From CBDUBU01 sp965365465 (lineage in GTDB: Bacteria > Bacteroidota > Rhodothermia > Rhodothermales > DASSAV01), in assembly GCA_965365465.1 (NCBI GenBank), contig CBDUBU010000286.1, positions 1 to 5,308 on the forward strand: a stretch of 5,308 nt of DNA, in the 5' to 3' direction. A program made the position numbers and the translations under genes. Of the stretch, positions 1 through 5,308 are shown in pieces; within the stretch, counting starts at the first letter, position 1; every line of letters starts with the position of its first letter. The notes under the pieces were generated by a model. The model ran no database searches. It was not told where the DNA came from and saw nothing but the letters and a program-made list of their open reading frames with translations.

Positions 1-249
1 AGCGAGAGGTGACAACCTTGGTTGAACAGACAGCGGAGGTCATAGAGACGGTCGGGAGGGCGCGGCATGGGGTCGGGCGGCTGGGAGTGGTCGGGAAGCG
101 TAGGGCACGCTTCGGGAGAATAAGACCTGCCTCTCCCGAAACCTGACATTAAAAGTCCGTTTCCACTTCAGACACTTTTTCAGAGGCCGTATAACCTCGC
201 ACGAGGTCTTATTCACAGACTCTGCATCCAGGCGGCGCCAGGAGCGGGA
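1..249. other. Unassigned left-edge region with clustered inverted repeats
   Basis: I recognise no gene here. One plus-strand frame is open from the window edge to a TGA at 144-146 and would encode an Arg/Gly-rich tail of about 47 residues. It could be the end of an upstream gene, but two minus-strand frames are equally open over the same stretch, so coding is not established. The rest, 147-249, lies just beyond the stop codon of the ankyrin gene and looks non-coding. Several dyads occur: 13-17 with 20-24, 111-119 with 132-140, 194-199 with 202-207, and a longer-range 11-base pair of arms at 118-128 and 204-214. None is followed by a clear T-run on either strand, so I do not call a terminator. 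Confidence 0.4.
111..214. repeat. Nested inverted repeats, possible folded RNA or DNA element
   Basis: A perfect 9-bp stem (TTCGGGAGA at 111-119 with TCTCCCGAA at 132-140) encloses a 12-base loop. Most of that loop belongs to an 11-base arm, GAATAAGACCT (118-128), whose exact reverse complement AGGTCTTATTC lies at 204-214. The second arm overlaps a short hairpin, ACCTCG (194-199) and CGAGGT (202-207) around a 2-base loop. Loop-to-downstream pairing of this kind would make a pseudoknot or a pair of alternative folds if the stretch is transcribed. I match it to no known RNA family. The repeats are directly visible; any function is inference. Confidence 0.5.
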
Positions 250-681
250 TCATTGATGCTCCGTCAAGGCCAGAATTCTTTCCACAACGGCCTGATGGTC
301 GCGGGAGGCGGCCAGCATCAGCGGGGTTCGTCCCGCCTGGTCCTTTATGCTGAGGTCGGCGCCGGCCTCGAGGATGGCTTCTACGAGATCCGGGTTGCCG
401 GTTTCGACCGCGACGAGCAGGGGCGCCTGGCCTTGCTCGTCTTTGCGGTTGGGGTCGATGCCGGCGGCAAGGAACAGCTTCACGGCCTCCAGATTCTCCT
501 GCCGGATCTGCGCGATCATGTCCCGAACGTCGATGCTGCGATTGACGACAAGGCCGCGCTTTTCGAGTTCCTGGAGGGCGTCTTCCGGAGTTGGCGCTTC
601 CTGGGCGAATGAAAGACCCGGAGAAAGGAAAAGCAGGCAGAGCAGCAGCGCTGCTGCTCTACAGCCGGAAGATCGTTTCAT
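250..681 (-). CDS. Secreted small ankyrin-repeat protein
   Basis: A 143-residue protein with a Sec signal peptide: a basic start (MKR), a leucine-rich core at about residues 9-20 and a probable signal peptidase I site after SFA (A26). The mature part begins with an acidic, probably helical linker. About two and a half ankyrin repeats follow: a degenerate first unit at about 51-80 ending in AAGIDPNRKD, a good second one at 84-113 (GQAPLLVAVETGNPDLVEAI, then AGADLSIKD), and a third at 117-143 (GRTPLMLAA) that ends the chain. Ankyrin repeats bind other proteins; the partner cannot be read from the sequence. The export signal places it in the periplasm or outside the cell. The ATG is the only start that keeps the whole signal peptide, although the ribosome site is weak (a GGA about 8 bases upstream). 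It is transcribed divergently from the NmrA-like gene, 240 bases away. Confidence is high for the fold and low for the role. Confidence 0.87.
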   Translation of the reverse strand: MKRSSGCRAAALLLCLLFLSPGLSFAQEAPTPEDALQELEKRGLVVNRSIDVRDMIAQIRQENLEAVKLFLAAGIDPNRKDEQGQAPLLVAVETGNPDLVEAILEAGADLSIKDQAGRTPLMLAASRDHQAVVERILALTEHQ

Positions 682-733
682 GTTTTTTTCCGTTTGGGAG
701 GAGGAAGGGGCGCCTGCCGGATCTCAAGTTTTT

Positions 734-776
734 ACCGCCCTTTTGCCTCCCATGTTCCACCAGTCGAAAGGGCGGT
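734..776. repeat. 12-bp inverted repeat upstream of the ankyrin gene
   Basis: ACCGCCCTTT at 734-743 pairs perfectly with AAAGGGCGGT at 767-776. Two further pairs, one of them T-G, extend the stem inward and leave a 19-base loop. It lies 53 bases upstream of the ankyrin start codon and 146 bases upstream of the NmrA-like start. No T-run follows on either strand, so a terminator is unlikely. A leader hairpin for the ankyrin transcript or a regulator-binding dyad are both possible. Confidence 0.5.
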
Positions 777-789
777 TTCGTCAAAAAAT

Positions 790-801
790 TTGTTTAAACA
801 A
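790..801. promoter_or_regulatory. Perfect 12-bp palindrome, candidate operator
   Basis: TTGTTTAAACAA is its own reverse complement over 12 bases and lies in the most AT-rich part of the divergent region. Its position between two divergent genes suits an operator for a dimeric repressor. No regulator gene is present in the window, and the core is low-complexity A/T sequence, so chance is a real alternative. Confidence 0.3.
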
Positions 802-908
802 GAAACGAAATGAATTTGGTATACGTCTAGTATGGAAATGCTTTTTTCGATCCTTTACCGGCGGCTGCGCATTATGCGGTAATCACGCTTGCCGGTTATC
901 CAAATTGC

Positions 909-917
909 AAGGAGGAA
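909..917 (+). promoter_or_regulatory. Strong Shine-Dalgarno site setting the NmrA-like start
   Basis: AAGGAGGAA is an almost ideal ribosome-binding site. The GGAGG core (911-915) ends 6 bases before the ATG at 922. This favours that ATG over an in-frame TTG at 889, which lies upstream of the site and would place it inside the coding region. Confidence 0.85.
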
Positions 918-921
918 CCCA

Positions 922-1872
922 ATGGCTGAAAAAAAGACCATCGTTGTAATAGGCGCTACCGGCGCTCAAGGCGGCGGCCTGGCCCGCGCCATCTTGAATG
1001 ACCCGGACAGCCCCTTTAGCGTCCGCGCCCTGACGCGCAACCCGGATGCGGAAAAAGCCGAAGCGCTTGCCCGTCTCGGCGCGGAGGTCGTCGAAGCAGA
1101 TCTGGACGATCTCGAAAGTCTGAAGCGGGCTTTCCGGGGATCTTACGGGGCCTTCTGCGTCACGAACTTCTGGGAACACTTCTCGCCGGAAAAGGAGAAA
1201 GCCCAGGCGGCGAACATGGCGCGGGCGGCAAGGGAGGAGGGCCTTCAGCACGTCATCTGGTCCACGCTTGAAGACACGCGGAACTGGGTATCGCTTTCTG
1301 ACGACCGGATGCCTACGCTCATGGAGCATTACAAAGTGCCGCACTTTGATGCCAAAGGCTCCGCCAATCACGAGTTTACCGACCGCAACGTGCCTACCAC
1401 CATCCTCCTGACCTCGTTTTACTGGGACAATATGATCTACTTCGGGCTAAATCCGAAACCGGGTCCGGATGGCGTGCTGGCGATCACCTTTCCCATGGCG
1501 GACGCTCGGCTGCCGGGCATTGCTGCCGAAGACATCGGCAAGAGCGCCTACGGCATCTTCAAGGCAGGGGATGAATACATCGGCAAGACCGTCGGCATCG
1601 CCGGAGAGCATCTGACGGGCCGGGAGATGGCCTCCGCCCTCAGCGACGCGCTGGGCCGTGAGGTGCGCTACAACGACGTGCCGCCCGAAGTGTACCGCAG
1701 CTTCGGCTTTCCGGGCGCCGACGACATGGGTAATATGTTTCAGTTCAAACGCGACTTCAACGAGGATTACTGCGCCGCACGCGACCTGGATGAGACGCGG
1801 AAGCTTAACCCTTCGCTCAAAACGTTCAGGGAGTGGCTTTCGGAAAACAAGGACCGCATTCCGCTCGAATAG
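922..1872 (+). CDS. NmrA-like NAD(P)-binding protein (HSCARG/NMRAL1 type)
   Basis: A 316-residue cytoplasmic protein with an N-terminal Rossmann fold of the atypical short-chain dehydrogenase type. The dinucleotide loop is GATGAQGG (11-18), followed by RALTRNP (35-41), where the Arg after strand 2 favours NADP(H). Further family marks are AEVVEADLDD (54-63), VTNFWE (80-85), HVIWSTLED (110-118) and PHFDAKG (140-146), which carries the nucleotide-contacting Lys. The C-terminal part (YRSFGFPGADDMGNMFQF, then a final LNPSLKTFREWL) also follows the human NMRAL1 pattern, and the length is close to that family's roughly 300 residues. Known members bind NADPH and act as redox sensors or regulators; related proteins are quinone or isoflavone reductases. 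The usual catalytic Tyr-x3-Lys of classical SDRs is not evident, so a sensor role is at least as likely as an enzyme. It starts at the ATG after a strong ribosome site. It may be unlinked from the gene 132 bases downstream. Confidence 0.9.
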   Translation: MAEKKTIVVIGATGAQGGGLARAILNDPDSPFSVRALTRNPDAEKAEALARLGAEVVEADLDDLESLKRAFRGSYGAFCVTNFWEHFSPEKEKAQAANMARAAREEGLQHVIWSTLEDTRNWVSLSDDRMPTLMEHYKVPHFDAKGSANHEFTDRNVPTTILLTSFYWDNMIYFGLNPKPGPDGVLAITFPMADARLPGIAAEDIGKSAYGIFKAGDEYIGKTVGIAGEHLTGREMASALSDALGREVRYNDVPPEVYRSFGFPGADDMGNMFQFKRDFNEDYCAARDLDETRKLNPSLKTFREWLSENKDRIPLE

Positions 1873-2004
1873 CGGGGCGCTCTTTAGTCGGACGCTTCCA
1901 GGGCAGAACTTGGCCGGGGGCAATCGGTTTATAAGGCAGAGTGGGCCTGAACGTAGCATTGCCGGTCTCGACCAGACAGCTTGTATCAACAGCGTTTAGC
2001 TGCC
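1873..2004 (+). promoter_or_regulatory. Gap before the dioxygenase, with a weak -10-like element
   Basis: This 132-base gap contains TATAAG at 1930-1935, five of six matches to the sigma70-type -10 box, about 70 bases upstream of the next start codon. The nearest -35 candidate is TTGGCC at 1910-1915, only 14 bases away, which is shorter than usual. I see no stem followed by a T-run after the NmrA-like stop codon. Separate transcription of the dioxygenase gene is possible but weakly supported. Confidence 0.2.
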
Positions 2005-2757
2005 ATGCCTTACAACTTGGTTCATTCCGAAGAGCACGATGACGATCAGCCTGTAGGCAGGGTCGTCACCCGGCGACAGGCGCTCAAGCTTTTCGCCGCT
2101 CCGTCTCTCCTGTGGATTGCAGGCTGTTCCCTGGCGGACGAGGCGGCAGGCGAGGATGCACCGCTTGTGGGGTCGTGCGTGGCGCGGCCTGAACTGACCG
2201 AAGGCCCCTTCTATGTCAGCAAAAACCTCAACCGTTCCGACATTCGCGCTGATTCCGAAACCGGGGCTGTGAGGGCGGGCGCCTTGCTGGCGCTCACCTT
2301 CACTGTTTCCCGGATCGAGGGCAATACCTGTTCGCTCCTGGAGAACGCACTCGTGGACGTCTGGCACACCGATGCACTCGGCAACTACTCTGACGTAGGA
2401 AGCCTCCGGGGGCAGGACTTCCTGCGCGGCTATCAAATAACCGGAGCCGACGGTGTGGCCCGGTTCACAACGGTGTATCCCGGCTGGTACCGGGGCCGCG
2501 CCGTTCACATCCACTTCAAGGTGCGTTCGTCGGCGTCCTCGACTTCAGCCTACGAGTTCACTTCACAACTTTTCTTCCAGGACGAGTTCACAGACCAGAT
2601 CTACCAGCAAGCCCCCTACAACACACGGGGCACGCGCAACACGCGGAACTCCAACGATGGGATTTACGGGCAGAGCGGCGGCCAGACCCTGGTGGCCGCT
2701 GCCGCGACGGAGCAAGGCTACGCAGCCATGTTCGACATTGCGCTCTATATCGACTGA
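2005..2757 (+). CDS. Exported intradiol ring-cleavage dioxygenase homologue
   Basis: A 250-residue protein of the catechol/protocatechuate intradiol dioxygenase superfamily, whose members use non-haem Fe(III) to open aromatic rings between two hydroxyls. The N-terminus holds a twin-arginine motif (TRRQALK, R23-R24), a short hydrophobic stretch and a lipobox-like IAGC ending at C41, so the mature protein is probably a lipoprotein exported folded by Tat. TEGPFYV (65-71) is the family's signature near the domain start. The core carries DVWHTDALGNYSDV (118-131) and YPGWYRGRAVHIHFK (158-172). The expected ligands are all present: Tyr128, Tyr162, His168 and His170. The C-terminal NSNDGIYGQSGGQTL segment also fits exported members. 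No clear ribosome site precedes the ATG; an in-frame TTG at 1981 has none either. The n-region of the signal is long and acidic, about 22 residues before the arginines. The substrate is unknown, and ring cleavage itself is inferred from homology. Confidence 0.9.
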   Translation: MPYNLVHSEEHDDDQPVGRVVTRRQALKLFAAPSLLWIAGCSLADEAAGEDAPLVGSCVARPELTEGPFYVSKNLNRSDIRADSETGAVRAGALLALTFTVSRIEGNTCSLLENALVDVWHTDALGNYSDVGSLRGQDFLRGYQITGADGVARFTTVYPGWYRGRAVHIHFKVRSSASSTSAYEFTSQLFFQDEFTDQIYQQAPYNTRGTRNTRNSNDGIYGQSGGQTLVAAAATEQGYAAMFDIALYID

Positions 2758-2881
2758 GACGCTGGAGCAGTCGGCGCTATTGCAGGGATAAGAGATCGGA
2801 TCGGGCAAGGATGGCATCAGAGCGAGGCGGGTGGTACTTTACGAAGACTCACTTTCTTTAGTTTAGCACCCGATTCATCCT
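2758..2881. other. Intergenic gap between dioxygenase and GH106 genes
   Basis: No gene is seen in these 124 bases. A dyad overlapping the dioxygenase stop codon (CGACTG at 2751-2756 with CAGTCG at 2768-2773) has a 6-bp stem but no T-run, so it is not a convincing terminator. A TAGTTTAG at 2859-2866 resembles the Bacteroidota-type -7 box (TAnnTTTG) with one mismatch, but a TTTG partner at the right distance upstream is missing. Confidence 0.35.
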
Positions 2882-5308
2882 ATGGCGCTTCGCAGCCTTT
2901 GGTTTTTGTCCTGCGCGCTTGCCGCTACCGTCTTTCTTGCGCTCGATCTCGCCGCGCAGCATCCTCCCGCTCCTGTTTCTCTCGAACAGGGTTTTGCCGA
3001 CCCGCCGGTCAGCGCCCGGCCTCGCGCCCTGTGGGACTGGACGAACGGCAACTTCAGCCTCTCGGAGATCACCCGCGACCTGGAGGAGGCAAAGCGGATG
3101 GGCATGGGCGGGTTCGACATCTGGGATGTGGGCACCATGATCGACCCGGACAGCATCGTGCCGGCAGGGCCTGCCTTTATGAGCGATGCCTCCGTAGATG
3201 CTATCGGTCATGCCGTGCGCGAGGCGACGCGGCTGGGGCTGGATCTCGGACTGATCGTGTCGAGCAGTTGGAATGCCGGGGGAAGCTGGGTCCAGCCGGA
3301 GCACGGCGTGATGGGCCTCTTCCGCAGCGCGGTTGAAGTGGAAGGACCGGCTGCCTTTGAGGGAAGCGTGCCCTTTCCTGAAATTCCGGATGCCTATGAC
3401 GAAAGGCGGAGATCGATCCTGGCGCGGGACCCTCAGACAGGGCTTCCCACGTTTTATCAGGACGTTGCGGTGCTGGCCCACCCACTCAACGAGGATTCGA
3501 CGGTTGCGGATGCCGCGCAGATTCTAAACCTGACGGGGCGACTCGGAGCGGACGGCAGGCTCTCGTGGGAGGCGCCGCCGGGCCGCTGGCGGATCGTGCG
3601 TTACGTGGTCACCGGCACCGGCCAGCCGCTCATGATTCCTAGTCCAAACTCGAACGGGCGCATGATCGACCACTTCAGCGCCGAGGCGACCCGGACCCAT
3701 ATTCAGTATTTCATCGACCGGCTCCTGCCGGAGATCGGGCCTTTTGAAAAGACGGCGCTGAAGTACCTCTATACCGACAGCTACGAAGCCAACTCGGCAG
3801 CCTGGACGCCGGAGTTTGCTGAAGCGTTTGCCCGGCGGCGCGGCTACGATCCCGTTCCATACCTGCCGGCCCTCGACGGGTTCGTCGTGGAAAATGAGGA
3901 GGTAACCGAGCGCTTCCTGTTTGATTTCCGGAAGACGCTGTCTGATCTCATCATCGACAACCACTACCGGCTGGCTACGGAGATCTGCGAGCGTCACGGG
4001 CTGGGTTTTTATGCCGAGGCGGGCGGACCGGGCGCGCCCATCCATAACGTGCCGTTCGAAGACTTGAAAGCGCTCGGCGCCCTGACTGTCCCGCGCGGCG
4101 AGTTCTGGAACCGCCATCCGCAACTGGACCTCTTGCAGATCATCAAGGGGCCGGCCAGCGCCGCGCACCAGTACAACCAGCCTGCCGTCGAGGCCGAGGC
4201 GTTCACCAGCGTCTGGCTATGGCAGGAAGGCCCGGCAGAACTCAAGCCGCTGGCCGACCGCGCCCTCTGCGAAGGACTGAACCGCTTCATCTACCATACG
4301 TATCCGCACACACCGCCCGAAGCGGGCTACCCCGGCTGGGTGTACAACTTCGGCACGCTGATGTATCCGGGGCGCGCCTGGTGGCCGCTCTCAAAACCGT
4401 TTCACGAATACCTGGCCCGAACCAGCTTCCTCCTCCAGCAGGGCCATTTCGTCGGGGATGTGCTGTATTACTACGGCGATCAGGCTCCCAACTTCGTCTC
4501 TTTCAAGCAGGTCGATCCCTCGCTCGGCTTTGGCTATGATTACGACGTGACCAACTCGGACATCATCCTGAATCGGATGTCCGTGGAGAACGGGCAGATC
4601 GTGCTGCCGCACGGCCAGCGCTACGAGATCCTGGTGCTTCCGGAAGGAGAGGCCATCAACCTGGAGGTGCTTCAGAAACTGGAGCAACTGGTCCGGGATG
4701 GGCTGACGCTGGTAGGCCCCCGTCCGTCGCGTTCGGTCGGGCTGCATGACTACCGGGCGCAAGATGCGGCGGTGCAGGAGATCGCCGCCCGGATGTGGGG
4801 TCCGGCTGAAGATCCGGCACCGGAACGCGCCTATGGCAAAGGAAAAGTCATTTCGGGCAAGTCGCTGCGCGAGGTCCTGGTTGGGCGCGGCCTGGGGCCG
4901 GACATACAGTTCACGAGCACGCAGGATTCCACCGACCTCGATTTCATCCACCGCCGGACGGAAAGCGACGACATTTATTTCGTCCGCAACAAACGCGGCA
5001 GCGAGGAGGAAGTCGTCGTTACCTTTCGGGTTGTTGGAAAAAGGCCGGAAGTCTGGGACGTGGCGACTGGAAAAACGGCTCCTGTCGCGGTCTACGATAA
5101 CGTAAACGGCGGCGCGCGCCTGCCGTTGCGGCTCGGGCCTTACGGTTCGGCGGTCATTGTTTTTCGTTCTGCCCCGGAGCCGGTACACGTCGCGTCGGTG
5201 GCTACGGATGAGGGGCCACTGTTCCCGGCAGGTGCAGAGCCTGGAAGCGACGCTGGCGAACTGCTCGTCCGGCGCTCCGGCGTCTACCGATTGGCCCTGA
5301 GCAATGGG
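2882..5308 (+). CDS. GH106 family glycosidase, probable alpha-L-rhamnosidase (3' end outside window)
   Basis: An open frame of 809 codons with no stop before the window edge; characterised GH106 enzymes have about 1,100 residues, so the C-terminal quarter or so is missing. A Sec signal peptide (hydrophobic at about 5-21, probable cleavage after LAA, A25) exports it. The domain opens with a variant of the family's aromatic start, RPRALWDWTNG (46-56), and then DLEEAKRMGMGGFDIWD. Diagnostic blocks follow: YTDSYEA (297-303), ARRRGYD, GFYAEAGGPG (375-383, E379), VPRGEFWN (403-410, E407), VEAEAFTS (436-443) and CEGLNRF (463-469). The conserved glutamates in these blocks are the likely catalytic or calcium-binding residues; I cannot assign each role. 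From about residue 690 onward the sequence looks like beta-sandwich. Known GH106 members release alpha-L-rhamnose from pectic polysaccharides, ulvan-like glycans or flavonoid glycosides. An in-frame TAG at 2864-2866 makes this ATG the first plausible start; no Shine-Dalgarno site is visible. Confidence 0.92.
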   Translation, partial: MALRSLWFLSCALAATVFLALDLAAQHPPAPVSLEQGFADPPVSARPRALWDWTNGNFSLSEITRDLEEAKRMGMGGFDIWDVGTMIDPDSIVPAGPAFMSDASVDAIGHAVREATRLGLDLGLIVSSSWNAGGSWVQPEHGVMGLFRSAVEVEGPAAFEGSVPFPEIPDAYDERRRSILARDPQTGLPTFYQDVAVLAHPLNEDSTVADAAQILNLTGRLGADGRLSWEAPPGRWRIVRYVVTGTGQPLMIPSPNSNGRMIDHFSAEATRTHIQYFIDRLLPEIGPFEKTALKYLYTDSYEANSAAWTPEFAEAFARRRGYDPVPYLPALDGFVVENEEVTERFLFDFRKTLSDLIIDNHYRLATEICERHGLGFYAEAGGPGAPIHNVPFEDLKALGALTVPRGEFWNRHPQLDLLQIIKGPASAAHQYNQPAVEAEAFTSVWLWQEGPAELKPLADRALCEGLNRFIYHTYPHTPPEAGYPGWVYNFGTLMYPGRAWWPLSKPFHEYLARTSFLLQQGHFVGDVLYYYGDQAPNFVSFKQVDPSLGFGYDYDVTNSDIILNRMSVENGQIVLPHGQRYEILVLPEGEAINLEVLQKLEQLVRDGLTLVGPRPSRSVGLHDYRAQDAAVQEIAARMWGPAEDPAPERAYGKGKVISGKSLREVLVGRGLGPDIQFTSTQDSTDLDFIHRRTESDDIYFVRNKRGSEEEVVVTFRVVGKRPEVWDVATGKTAPVAVYDNVNGGARLPLRLGPYGSAVIVFRSAPEPVHVASVATDEGPLFPAGAEPGSDAGELLVRRSGVYRLALSNG

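Larger units (their letters stand above)
682..921. promoter_or_regulatory. Divergent intergenic region with hairpin and palindrome
   Basis: This region separates two divergent genes, so promoters for both should lie here. Bases 781-850 are markedly AT-rich compared with the flanking genes. Two dyads stand out: a long-armed inverted repeat at 734-776 and a perfect palindrome at 790-801, described separately. A -10-like TAGTAT sits at 828-833 and a TTTG at 815-818, but I find no convincing -35/-10 pair at standard spacing, nor a clear Bacteroidota-type TTTG/TAnnTTTG pair. The promoters are therefore expected from gene arrangement and not placed. No small gene is supported in this interval. Confidence 0.4.

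Overview
The window comes from a bacterial chromosome of fairly high GC content. It holds four genes: one on the minus strand and three on the plus strand, the last of which runs off the right edge. Three of the four products carry export signals: a Sec signal on a small ankyrin protein, a Tat-type signal with a lipobox on an intradiol dioxygenase, and a Sec signal on a GH106 glycosidase. This suggests a free-living Gram-negative heterotroph that degrades plant or algal material. Only one gene has a strong Shine-Dalgarno sequence. Together with the GH106 gene, this is compatible with Bacteroidota/Rhodothermota or a similar phylum, but that placement is a guess and not demonstrated.

Layout: 1-249 has no confident gene. 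It holds an unusual cluster of inverted repeats and perhaps the last codons of an upstream gene. At 250-681 (minus) is a secreted ankyrin-repeat protein. Bases 682-921 form an AT-rich divergent intergenic region with a 12-bp stem and a perfect 12-bp palindrome. At 922-1872 (plus) is an NmrA-like NAD(P)-binding protein close to the HSCARG/NMRAL1 type. At 2005-2757 (plus) is an exported intradiol ring-cleavage dioxygenase homologue with all four expected iron ligands. From 2882 to the window end (plus) is a GH106 family protein, most likely an alpha-L-rhamnosidase, open over 809 codons and truncated by the window edge.

How they may work together (inference): the glycosidase could remove rhamnose from a phenolic or polysaccharide glycoside outside the cytoplasm, the exported dioxygenase could open a released catechol-type ring, and the NmrA-like protein could sense NADPH/NADP or reduce a quinone-like product in the cytoplasm. 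Gaps of 132 and 124 bases between the three plus-strand genes mean that co-transcription is not established. I found no mobile element, CRISPR array, tRNA, rRNA or recognisable defence system. All four genes belong to known families. The least explained parts are the repeat cluster at 100-215 and the divergent intergenic region.
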